NCBI GenBank assembly: GCA_016196125.1
Contig: JACPYG010000017.1
Span: 1 to 36,029 of the forward strand
Length of the DNA stretch: 36,029 nucleotides
Direction of reading: 5' to 3'
From: Candidatus Staskawiczbacteria bacterium
GTDB taxonomy: Bacteria > Patescibacteriota > Minisyncoccia > Minisyncoccales > Staskawiczbacteraceae
Below the pieces are notes generated by a model that was given only the letters and a program-made list of their open reading frames with translations, had not been told where the DNA came from and ran no database searches. The first letter of the stretch is position 1, and each line of letters opens with the position of its first letter. The translations under genes were made by a program, and so were the position numbers. This document shows positions 26,834-35,339 of this stretch, piece by piece.

Positions 26834-28249
26834 AAAGGACCCTGAAATGAAAACCTGTTTCTAACGCAAAAGGACCCTCAAATTAACGACTGCAAGAAAC
26901 CGTAAACTGCCATTGAAAACCAGGGAAAAGCCCGACAGAATTGAGGCATGATAATCAACATGCAAGACGATCAAATCGTCACCATAAAACAACTCGAAGC
27001 ATTTTCGAAATTGACTAGCGATGGCGTAAAGTTTGCTGCCGAAAACAAGGCAGAACGTAATCAATGGATTGAAAATGTGTTGCAAAAGTTCAGGTATTTC
27101 TCTTGCAGGAAAAAAGATAAAATCATCATTAAAAAATATCTTGCTCGAATGACCGGCCTTTCCAAAACAAGAATCAAAAGGCTAATTGGCAGAAAAAGGA
27201 AATTTGGCAGGATTAGCCCGTACCAAATTCATCGCCACCGGTTTGAAAGAAAATATGGGCCGGAAGACATTGCTTTGCTGCTCAAAACTGACAACCTCCA
27301 TCAAAGAATGTCCGGTCCCGCCATCAAAGAAATATTGGAAAGAGAATACAACATTTTTGGAAAATCAGAATACAAGAATATTAGTAATATTTCTTCGCCC
27401 CACATCTACAACTTGCGAAAAACGAGGCAGTATATTTCTCATAGCTTGACGGTTAAGAAAACTAACCCCATTAAGGTTGCCATCGGTAAAAGAACGAAGC
27501 CCCAAAACAATGGTTTGCCAGGATTTTTAAGAGTGGATACGGTTCACCAGGGCGATATGGAGAAGGAAAAAGGAGTCTATCACATTAACATCGTTGATGA
27601 AGTAACCCAGTGGGAAATTGTCGGATGCGTGGAAAGAATTTCAGAAGAGTACTTGTTGCCGTTGCTTGAAGATTTGCTGGCTCAATTTCCGTTTGTGATT
27701 ATGAATTTCCATTCCGATAACGGATCGGAATATATCAATAAAGTGGTGGCTGAATTGTTAAACAAGCTGCTGATTTCACAGACCAAATCCAGGCCTCGGC
27801 ACTCAAACGACAACGGACTGGTGGAAGGAAAAAACAATTTTGTCATCCGAAAGCACATCGGCTACCGGTTCATCGACAAAGGATATGCCAAGAGTTTCAA
27901 TATCTTTTACAGGGAATGTTTTAATCTGTATTTGAACTTTCATCGGCCTTGCGGATACCCGACCGTCACGATTGATAAACGAAGGAAACAGAAAAAGAAA
28001 TATGATATTTACCAGATGCCGTACGCACGGCTGAGAGCGTTGCCAAACGCCAAACAATATTTAAAGAAAGGGATGACATTTAAAAATTTAGACAAGGTCG
28101 CTTTTGCACAATCCGACAACGAATTCGCCGAAATTCTGCAAAAGAAAAAAGAAGTATTATTCAACAGTTTTAAAAACAAAAAGCTTCAATTCCCAACCGT
28201 CTTTTCCAACAAGACGATGGCCGAGATTTCGGGGTCCTTTATTGATTAG
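26834..28249 (+). mobile_element. IS-like element with integrase-core transposase
   Basis: Left AAAGGACCCTGAAAT (26834-26848) and right ATTTCGGGGTCCTTT (28226-28240) are inverted, 14/15 match; transposase between. Confidence 0.75.
26948..28249 (+). CDS. rve/DDE integrase-core transposase
   Basis: Catalytic triad RVDTVHQGD ... NFHSDNGSEY ... NDNGLVEGKN. Confidence 0.9.
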   Translation: MIINMQDDQIVTIKQLEAFSKLTSDGVKFAAENKAERNQWIENVLQKFRYFSCRKKDKIIIKKYLARMTGLSKTRIKRLIGRKRKFGRISPYQIHRHRFERKYGPEDIALLLKTDNLHQRMSGPAIKEILEREYNIFGKSEYKNISNISSPHIYNLRKTRQYISHSLTVKKTNPIKVAIGKRTKPQNNGLPGFLRVDTVHQGDMEKEKGVYHINIVDEVTQWEIVGCVERISEEYLLPLLEDLLAQFPFVIMNFHSDNGSEYINKVVAELLNKLLISQTKSRPRHSNDNGLVEGKNNFVIRKHIGYRFIDKGYAKSFNIFYRECFNLYLNFHRPCGYPTVTIDKRRKQKKKYDIYQMPYARLRALPNAKQYLKKGMTFKNLDKVAFAQSDNEFAEILQKKKEVLFNSFKNKKLQFPTVFSNKTMAEISGSFID

Positions 28250-28351
28250 AAAATACTGTTTTTTACTTAAAATATTTTAATAAACCTCAATTGGCTGAGT
28301 ATTTATAATATTCTCTTTTTCGCCCAACCTCGTCGCTCGCAAGCTCGCTCC

Positions 28352-28407
28352 TTCAAAACCCTCGGTTTTGAATAATTTCCTACACGGGGAAATACCCAAT
28401 TTCCCCG
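28352..28407. repeat. Pair of palindromes next to the IS element
   Basis: TTCAAAACC-CTC-GGTTTTGAA (28352-28372) and CGGGGAAAT-ACCCA-ATTTCCCCG (28385-28407). Confidence 0.75.
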
Positions 28408-28418
28408 ACCCCCTTTGT

Positions 28419-28508
28419 AAGAGGCTGGGCAGAGCCTACTCAAAATACTTTAGCAATTCTTTAATCGCTAAAGTATTTATTATATCCGTAGGCTCTGCCC
28501 AGCCTCTT
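28419..28508. repeat. Nested inverted repeats over the polX 3' end
   Basis: 21-bp perfect outer arms AAGAGGCTGGGCAGAGCCTAC/GTAGGCTCTGCCCAGCCTCTT; 12-bp inner arms AAATACTTTAGC/GCTAAAGTATTT. Confidence 0.9.
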
Positions 28509-30205
28509 CGCGCCTGACCTACTCCATATTCCATAAGATTTAATTGGTCTTTGTTGTGTGAATCAGTATTTATTATCATTTTTACGCCTTCAGCTTTGGC
28601 GCGCCTGATATAAAAATCGCGCAAATCCAAACGCGAAGAAGAATTAATTTCTAAAATAGTTCCTGTTTCTTTTGCGATTTTAAGTATTTTATCAAAATCA
28701 ATTTTGTATTCATCTCTTTGATTGACAATTCTCCCGGTTGGGTGAGCCAGAATATCCACATTATGATTTTTCATTGCTTTTTCAATACGAGCCGTCATTT
28801 CTTTTTTTTCCATTTTTAAACTTGAATGAACCCCGGCAATTACGTAGTCCAACTGGGCTAAAACTTCATCTTTTATGTCAATTGAACCATTATTTAAAAT
28901 ATTTGATTCACAGCCATGTAAAACTCTAAATTTTAAACCCTGATTTTTGAATTTTTCATTCAGCTTTTCTATTTCTTTTTTTTGGTCCAATAACTGTTTT
29001 TCATTTAAGCCATTTTCAATTCTTAGAAATTTTGTGTGGTCTGATATGCCAATATATTCATAGCCCAAATTCATGGCTGATTTCGCCATGACTTCTATGG
29101 AATTTTCGCCGCCATCCCAGTTTGAATGGCAATGCAAATCTCCTCTAATATCTTTTAATTCAATTATTTTTGGCAACCCTGGAAGATTGCCCTGAGCTTG
29201 TTGAAGGGCGGCTTGAATTTCACCCTCATTCTCCCTTAGTTCCGGCTCTATATATGGAAGCCCGATTGATTTGTAAACTTCCTCCTCTGTAGAACCGGCA
29301 ATCGCCTTAGAGCCGCGAAATACTCCATACTCGCTGAGCTTTAAACCTTTATCAATGGCAATCTTTCTGGTAATAATATTATGTTCTTTTGAACCGGTAA
29401 AATACTGAAGAGCAGCGCCATAACTTTTTTCCGGAACCACTCTCAAATCCATATCAAAACCGTCTGTCATATGAACCGAAGCTTTTGTGCCGCCCTTGCC
29501 CCAAATTTTTTCAACTCCGGGCAAAGAAACAAAAAAATCTGCGACAGCGCCCGCCGAAGCCTTGGCGAAGGCGGGCCCTCGGGACTCATCTATGGCAACA
29601 AGTATATCTACATCTCCAATTGTTTCTTTTTTTCTCCTAAGAGAACCGGCTAAACTAATTTTTTTTACTTCTTTTAAATTTTTTAATTTTTCAAAAACCT
29701 CTTTTACCGCGGGCATTATGTCTCCCAATAAAAATCTGCCCTTGCTCTTTTTTAAAAACTCTATCCCCTGTAAAATATTATCTTCTGTTTTTTGGCCAAA
29801 GCCGGACAATGGAGCTATTTGGTGTTTTTTTACCGCTTTTTCCAAATCTTTCAAATTTTTAATGCCCAATTTTTGATAAAGGATTTTTACTTTTCTCGGG
29901 CCTAAGCCCTCTATTTTTACCAGCTCATCTATATTTAAAGGCAGCTTCTTTTTTAACTGTTCATAAATCGTTATTTTTCCTGATTTTAAATATTCCTCAA
30001 TATGGTCTGAAATATTCTTGCCGACTCCCGATATTTCCATTAATGCTTTAAGCCCGCCTTTATTATAGATTTCTCCGACATCTTTTTCCAACGCTTCTAA
30101 AGAATTGGCGGCTTTTTCATATGCGTAAGGCTTAAATGCCACTCCGTCAATTTCTAAATATTTTGCTATATCATAAAATATTTTTGCTATTTTTAGGTTT
30201 TTCAT
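28436..30205 (-). CDS. polX: PolX family DNA polymerase (Pol beta-like + PHP)
   Basis: ISGVGKNISDHIEEY, IGDVDILVAI, PHP motifs RGDLHCHSNWDGG, DILAHPTGR, NTDSHN. Confidence 0.94.
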   Translation of the reverse strand: MKNLKIAKIFYDIAKYLEIDGVAFKPYAYEKAANSLEALEKDVGEIYNKGGLKALMEISGVGKNISDHIEEYLKSGKITIYEQLKKKLPLNIDELVKIEGLGPRKVKILYQKLGIKNLKDLEKAVKKHQIAPLSGFGQKTEDNILQGIEFLKKSKGRFLLGDIMPAVKEVFEKLKNLKEVKKISLAGSLRRKKETIGDVDILVAIDESRGPAFAKASAGAVADFFVSLPGVEKIWGKGGTKASVHMTDGFDMDLRVVPEKSYGAALQYFTGSKEHNIITRKIAIDKGLKLSEYGVFRGSKAIAGSTEEEVYKSIGLPYIEPELRENEGEIQAALQQAQGNLPGLPKIIELKDIRGDLHCHSNWDGGENSIEVMAKSAMNLGYEYIGISDHTKFLRIENGLNEKQLLDQKKEIEKLNEKFKNQGLKFRVLHGCESNILNNGSIDIKDEVLAQLDYVIAGVHSSLKMEKKEMTARIEKAMKNHNVDILAHPTGRIVNQRDEYKIDFDKILKIAKETGTILEINSSSRLDLRDFYIRRAKAEGVKMIINTDSHNKDQLNLMEYGVGQARRGWAEPTDIINTLAIKELLKYFE

Positions 30206-30843
30206 GGCTCAACAACTGATTTTATCGGGGGAACAAAACCATCCTTATCTCTCACGAAAACATTATTTCTAATAAACAAAAGCAGAATTGCAGACAATAA
30301 GTTAAACATGCTTACGAAAATAAAAAGCGTATTGAAACCAAAAATACCAGCCATAATTCCGCCTACGCCACCGGCTATGCCGGCTCCCATGCCGATAGAT
30401 GTAGTTGCCATGCCCCATTCAAAAGCTTCTCTCCCCTTATCAATATGGCGCGTAAAAATCGCCAGCCAAGAAGGCAATGCCATAGCCATTCCAATAGCGT
30501 GAATAACTTGAAAAAAATAAATATGCCATGGCATAGAAGAAACAAGATAGCCAATAGGAACCAAAGCAGTTATAAATGTTCCAATTACCATAAACCAAAA
30601 ATCATCTTTTTCTCCGTGTTTTTTATCAAGAAAGCGGCCGATTGGTATTTCTAAAAAAGATTTTGTTATCCAGTAAAATAAGGCCGCAAATCCGGCAACC
30701 TTAGCCGCATCTGAAACATTTTGCATAACAATATTTTCTAAAATAAATATTGCAAACACCGGAGCCAAAAGACCCCAGCCCAGATTTAGAAAGAAATCGC
30801 TTATTATTAAAACTTTTACAATTTTATTGATTATTTTAGGCAT
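30202..30843 (-). CDS. Half-length MFS-type membrane protein
   Basis: 213 aa, about 6 TM; FWITKSFLEIPIGRFLDKKHGEKDDFW resembles MFS loop 2-3. Confidence 0.75.
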   Translation of the reverse strand: MPKIINKIVKVLIISDFFLNLGWGLLAPVFAIFILENIVMQNVSDAAKVAGFAALFYWITKSFLEIPIGRFLDKKHGEKDDFWFMVIGTFITALVPIGYLVSSMPWHIYFFQVIHAIGMAMALPSWLAIFTRHIDKGREAFEWGMATTSIGMGAGIAGGVGGIMAGIFGFNTLFIFVSMFNLLSAILLLFIRNNVFVRDKDGFVPPIKSVVEP

Positions 30844-30884
30844 ATATTGGCATTAATGTTATTATATATTAACATTGTATTTAA

Positions 30885-30916
30885 TAAAAAACAGCCCCGA
30901 TATGATAAAGCTGTTC
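30885..30916 (-). terminator. Likely terminator of the HD-domain gene
   Basis: Minus strand AACAGC...GCTGTTTTTT. Confidence 0.65.
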
Positions 30917-30923
30917 TTAGAAA

Positions 30924-31565
30924 TTAATATTTAGGCTTATTTTTTTTGTAAAATTTCTTATCCATCTTTTCAATAAAATCGAGTAATACGGGGTCATCAA
31001 AAAATTCTCTGGCCCATTCCCACCAGGAACCCTGAGGGAGTTTTTTGTTTTTTTCCCAATACTCCATGGACTGCAAAAAGCTTTCTATCCTGTCTGTTTG
31101 CTTAAAAAATCTTCCTTCTTTGCTTGAGCCATTTTCATAATCCATCCAAAGATTCATAACTTCGTTTTTCAGCTTAGGAGATAAATCTTTGATTAGTTTT
31201 TCCAAGCCTTCTTTTTCTTTTTTATATTTTTTTTCGGATAATTTTTTCTTTTTTCCCTCTGAAAATCTAGGCCATGTTCTTACCAATTTCTGCATTTGTT
31301 TTTTATCCTTGGTAAGAATTGAGTCGTAGGGAGTTGTGTCTCCGGCATATACTTCGCACAAATCATGAATTAAAGCCATTTTAATAATTTTTTCTATGTT
31401 AAAATTATTTCTTTTCTTTTCTCCTAAAAACCATGCCATTATAGTGACGCGGAACGTATGCTCTGCAATGCTTTCTGGATTTTTTATATTCCTAATAACC
31501 CAGCCCCTTCTTGGCATTTTTTTCAACTTTCCCGCTTTAATAAAAAAATTAAGAAGGTTTTCCAT
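30924..31565 (-). CDS. HD domain phosphohydrolase (HDDC2/YfbR-like)
   Basis: IAEHTFRVTIMAWFL, ALIHDLCEVYAGD. Confidence 0.9.
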   Translation of the reverse strand: MENLLNFFIKAGKLKKMPRRGWVIRNIKNPESIAEHTFRVTIMAWFLGEKKRNNFNIEKIIKMALIHDLCEVYAGDTTPYDSILTKDKKQMQKLVRTWPRFSEGKKKKLSEKKYKKEKEGLEKLIKDLSPKLKNEVMNLWMDYENGSSKEGRFFKQTDRIESFLQSMEYWEKNKKLPQGSWWEWAREFFDDPVLLDFIEKMDKKFYKKNKPKY

Positions 31566-31570
31566 TTACC

Positions 31571-32053
31571 TTAAGACGATAAATACTTTATTCTTTTAAT
31601 TTTATATGTTGTTTTAATGGGGAAAAAAACAACAATTTCTTCTCCGACTTTATGACCCATAAGCGCTTTTCCAACAGGGGATTCATTGCTTATTTTTCCC
31701 AAAGAGGGATTGGCCTCAAGCGTTCCGGTAATTACAAATTCATCTTTTTTTCCGTCTATGCTTACCAAAACCCTGGCTCCCAATTCAATTACATTTTTAT
31801 TTTGTTTTGAGGGATTTTTTATTAATTCGCAGTTGTTTAAAATATTTTCCAATTCCATAATCCTTGACCTCAAAAAACTCATATCCTCTTGAAAACTAAG
31901 AAACTCCGGATTCAAATCTTCAGATTCAAGAACCTTTGGAGCCTCTTCTCCCATTGTTTTGCTTCGCTCAAAGGCAACCAAGCTTTCATGTTCTTGCTCT
32001 AATTCTTTTAATTTCTTTTTTGTTAGATAAAATTTTTTACCTTCCATCTCCAT
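31571..32053 (-). CDS. greA: Transcription elongation factor GreA
   Basis: YLTKKKLKELEQEHESL, SFLRSRIMELENIL, SNESPVGKALMGHKVGEEIVV; ORF track start 32113, internal Met at 32053 preferred. Confidence 0.9.
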   Translation of the reverse strand: MEMEGKKFYLTKKKLKELEQEHESLVAFERSKTMGEEAPKVLESEDLNPEFLSFQEDMSFLRSRIMELENILNNCELIKNPSKQNKNVIELGARVLVSIDGKKDEFVITGTLEANPSLGKISNESPVGKALMGHKVGEEIVVFFPIKTTYKIKRIKYLSS

Positions 32054-32197
32054 AGAGTAATTTAACCTGCATCTGTTTAGTACTATGCTATTCCTTAAAA
32101 TATGAATTGTCAATCTATAAAAAACCGCTATTCTATCGGCCTGTTATCATCTTATTCTTTATTTATTTTCAATAATTTTTAATAAAAAATTATAAGA

Positions 32198-32464
32198 TTA
32201 TATTTTATATGCGTTATATCCTTCTCTCACCTTTTCGCTTACTTTTAGCCCTACAGAATCTCCTTTTTTTGCAATCTTTACCTTATTATGGTCAACTTCC
32301 ATTGAGTCAATGCTTTGATTAAAATCCGTATCTTCTCCGCCAGTGATTCTAATAGTGTCTCCTTCATTTAAAGTCCCCAAAAGATCTATGACAGCTACAT
32401 TAATATTTGAAAAATAATGAGTAATTTTACCTATTAATTTACCCTCTTCTTTGTTTTTTGGCAT
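32198..32464 (-). CDS. Stand-alone EF-Tu domain 2-like protein
   Basis: 88 aa: GKITHYFSNINVAVIDLLGTLNEGDTIRITGG...MEVDHNKVKIAKKGDSVGLKV. Confidence 0.75.
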   Translation of the reverse strand: MPKNKEEGKLIGKITHYFSNINVAVIDLLGTLNEGDTIRITGGEDTDFNQSIDSMEVDHNKVKIAKKGDSVGLKVSEKVREGYNAYKI

Positions 32465-32501
32465 ATTATATTTATTTTGTTGTATTATGACACCGACCTT
32501 T

Positions 32502-32569
32502 ACCCAGTTAAATAATTTCGATTTTCAAAAATTGAAATTAAAATTCTTTGGATTTTATTTAACCTGGGT
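32502..32569. repeat. Large hairpin upstream of the EF-Tu domain 2-like gene
   Basis: ACCCAG-TTAAATAA/TTATTTAA-C-CTGGGT (one bulged C), inner AATTTC/GAAATT. Confidence 0.7.
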
Positions 32570-32589
32570 TTATTGTTATTTTAACAAAA

Positions 32590-32772
32590 AATAGACCAAA
32601 AAACCATCAGAAAATTTTTTTCCAATGGTTTTTTGATGAGGGAGATTATAACTCTCAATGTTTTTGGCCCGTTTTTAAAACTAGGTTCGGACAATGTGAA
32701 ACTAGGCATATGCATAAACCTTTTTCATTAAAAATTACTCTGTCCTTGAGAATAAATCTCTCACCCCCCTCA
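32590..32772 (-). ncRNA. Candidate small noncoding RNA, about 180 nt
   Basis: Minus-strand TTGACA-N16-TAAAAT (32779-32806), no substantial ORF, terminator stem AAAAAACCAT/ATGGTTTTTT (32598-32644). Confidence 0.4.
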
Positions 32773-32924
32773 ACTTGCATTTTAAACCCAAAAGAGAACT
32801 TGTCAATACCAAGATCATCCATTAAAACCAATTAAAGTATTTATACTAATTTTTGCCTTTCTATGAATTGTTGGATCGTTTATATACGAACGGCATTATT
32901 TATTAGAGAAAAGGATTAGATTTT

Positions 32925-33278
32925 TCAGGGGGTTGTAGTTTTATATGGATTTGGAATTGTTGGTGTATTTGTATCTTTTGTATAGAAAATATTTTTAGGA
33001 AGAATAAAGTATAACACAACTCCAGCGATAATAGTAAAAGCAGCGGTTATAACCGCTGTAATAAAGACATTTTTCCAATATTTTGTCCCCTTAAGAGTTC
33101 TATTGTCTATCTCTTTGCCAGCATACTTTTGAACCATATCTTCAAATTCTACTGTTTTTGTATACTCGGCTACAATTTCCTTTATTTTATTCCTAAAATC
33201 TTCGTGCTTCAAGAGTTTTTTAGCTTCCTTTTCAGCTAAAGGACGTATTTTTTCTTGGTCTTCAGTTGTTATTGTCAT
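32925..33278 (-). CDS. Small membrane-anchored hypothetical protein
   Basis: 117 aa; one TM segment VFITAVITAAFTIIAGVVLYFIL. Confidence 0.6.
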   Translation of the reverse strand: MTITTEDQEKIRPLAEKEAKKLLKHEDFRNKIKEIVAEYTKTVEFEDMVQKYAGKEIDNRTLKGTKYWKNVFITAVITAAFTIIAGVVLYFILPKNIFYTKDTNTPTIPNPYKTTTP

Positions 33279-33285
33279 AGAAAAA

Positions 33286-33498
33286 TCATTTAGATTTTTT
33301 ATTCTCTTCTCTTAATCTTTCTATGAAAGCAATAGCTACTTCAATCACCTTTTCTAATTTTGCATTTTCTTCAAGAATGCCTTCTTTAACAAGAAAATCC
33401 TTTATTTCTTTTATTTGTTCATAAGTACCATTTGTAAACTCTATAACAAATTCTTCTTTTCCATCTGCGCCTGTTTTTTGATTACCTGTTAATGCCAT
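33286..33498 (-). CDS. Small hypothetical protein
   Basis: 70 aa ORF in a same-strand run. Confidence 0.55.
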   Translation of the reverse strand: MALTGNQKTGADGKEEFVIEFTNGTYEQIKEIKDFLVKEGILEENAKLEKVIEVAIAFIERLREENKKSK

Positions 33499-33517
33499 AT
33501 TTTAAAAAATTAATTAT

Positions 33518-33988
33518 TTACTCTCCTCTCTCAACGAAAATACTATTTGGATATCTAAAACCTACTGCTAATTGATTAAAGAATCCTTTTGTTCCCCAAA
33601 TAGCAGTCTGCTGTGGCATTGTCTTTTGAAACTTAGTTTCTGCAAAAACAACGTAATCCCTATATATAATACTTTCTTCTTTTCCCATCAAGTCATCTAT
33701 CTGAAATCCAACACTGTGTAGGTATCCACTTATTTGTCCTCCACCTACTCCTATTATTTTAACTCGCTTACCCTTTTCAATTTCATATCCGAGTTCCTCT
33801 CCTATCTCTCTATCAATTATCGTCAATTCAGAACCAGAATCAATAAGTCCTAATGTATATATAACTTTGTCATTTGTTTCGTGATTATATTTTTCTGGGT
33901 TGTATAATCCAACATTAATCCAAGGCAAAATCTTGTCGTTTCGTCTATGGTTAAAAAAAGATATAACTTTACGGTAAGGAAATTCCAT
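33518..33988 (-). CDS. Retropepsin-like aspartic protease
   Basis: GLIDSGSELTIIDREIGEELG (DSG motif), VKIIGVGGGQISGYLHSVGFQI, IWGTKGFFNQLAVGF. Confidence 0.7.
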   Translation of the reverse strand: MEFPYRKVISFFNHRRNDKILPWINVGLYNPEKYNHETNDKVIYTLGLIDSGSELTIIDREIGEELGYEIEKGKRVKIIGVGGGQISGYLHSVGFQIDDLMGKEESIIYRDYVVFAETKFQKTMPQQTAIWGTKGFFNQLAVGFRYPNSIFVERGE

Positions 33989-33991
33989 TAT

Positions 33992-34183
33992 TTATCCTGC
34001 AAAAATAGTATTAACTGGAGCAGATTTAAAAACTATTGGTTTTTCGATTCCTTTTTTACTTGATTCTTGTAATACTTTTTTAAGAGTTTTTCCTTTAGCT
34101 ACTAATTTATTATCTTTAGGAGAAATAGCAATCCATCCACTCTTATTTTCTGATAATATTTTAGTCATATCTATAATTTTCAT
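33992..34183 (-). CDS. DUF5678-like small protein
   Basis: 63 aa; GWIAISPKDNKLVAKGKTLKKVLQESSKKGIEKPIVFKSAP. Confidence 0.65.
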   Translation of the reverse strand: MKIIDMTKILSENKSGWIAISPKDNKLVAKGKTLKKVLQESSKKGIEKPIVFKSAPVNTIFAG

Positions 34184-34380
34184 ATATTTTTATTTAGATT
34201 TATATAATCTATTCTAACAAATTATAATATTAACAACAATGACAGGCAGTCGGTTGTGGATAACTAAATCTATGAGTAAGACCATACTACTTCAATATCT
34301 TTATTTTACTAAAAAACGTGCTTTAACGAGAGAAGAGTCGTCTTTTATACCAAGTAAATCAACTGCAAATCCACACTTTA

Positions 34381-35337
34381 TTAAACTCTTGAAACTCTGG
34401 TAAAACCGGAACATTGCACAATTTCTATGCCCTGTTTTTCCAGTTCATCCATAAATAAATTTACTCCCAACGAATCAGAAGATATGTGACCGGCAATAAT
34501 AATATTGATATGGGCCAATTCTGCTTCTTTTTTGTGCTCCTCTGAAATATGCATGCCAACAACTGTGCCAATGCCGGCATTTGCCATTTTGTCGTAAAGT
34601 TTTGGCGAGCCCTCTGTTCCGCCAGTAATTTCAGATAGGGCAATCTTGCCGCACCTGTTTTCCGGAGAACCGACAAAAATTTTAGGACCTACCCCAATTT
34701 TACCAGCTGTTTTATATTCCGGTATTTCTTTTAATATGTTTATTAAATCAGAAACTCTTTCTATTTCTTTGCCTTCAATTAAATTCTTTAAAAATTTGGC
34801 AGCCAAGTTATCACAGGGAGTATGGGAATTCATTAAATTAAAATTCAAAAGCTTGGCTGCGTCAACTGTTCTTTGATGATTGGCAGAATTTACTCCTCTG
34901 GCGACCTCTGAAATTCTTTCACGCATCAACCCCTCTGAAATATTGATTGGCACGCCATAATATCTTAAAACATCGCATTGCAAACTCATCACGTCTGCCA
35001 ATTGCGCCAAGCCCTTTCCTATTGGATGATGGGCAATAATAAGGTCTATATTGCCTAATTCTTTTGCTATTAAAATTTCTTCAGGTCCAATATCAATGCC
35101 GACTAAAACTCTTTTTATTTCTTTTTCGCCAGCTGGCGAACCGGCTATGTTGCAAATTATTGAATCCAAATAAGGATTTTCTAATTCTTCTTTATCAAAT
35201 TCATCCTGTTCCGGTAAAGATAATTTTTGAAATTTTTTTTTCTTGTTATCTAAAAATTTCTGGACGCCGTCTTGGCCTCTAAAATCTGACGATATTCCCA
35301 TTTGTATGGATAAATTTTGGATATCTTGAATTTTCAT
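34381..35337 (-). CDS. NIF3-like (NGG1p-interacting factor 3-like) protein
   Basis: VGIDIGPEEILIAKELGNIDLIIAHHPIG, NSHTPCDNLAAKFL, NIIIAGHISSDSLGVNLF. Confidence 0.75.
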   Translation of the reverse strand: MKIQDIQNLSIQMGISSDFRGQDGVQKFLDNKKKKFQKLSLPEQDEFDKEELENPYLDSIICNIAGSPAGEKEIKRVLVGIDIGPEEILIAKELGNIDLIIAHHPIGKGLAQLADVMSLQCDVLRYYGVPINISEGLMRERISEVARGVNSANHQRTVDAAKLLNFNLMNSHTPCDNLAAKFLKNLIEGKEIERVSDLINILKEIPEYKTAGKIGVGPKIFVGSPENRCGKIALSEITGGTEGSPKLYDKMANAGIGTVVGMHISEEHKKEAELAHINIIIAGHISSDSLGVNLFMDELEKQGIEIVQCSGFTRVSRV

Positions 35338-35339
35338 TT

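Noticed and set aside
28321-28508. Possible CRISPR array
   Set aside because: Different palindromes with no regularly spaced identical repeats and no cas genes in the window.
32598-32644. Assigning the 32.6-kb ncRNA candidate to 6S or SRP RNA
   Set aside because: No SRP domain IV motif (GGAAGG-type loop) and no definite 6S bubble could be established by hand; left unassigned.
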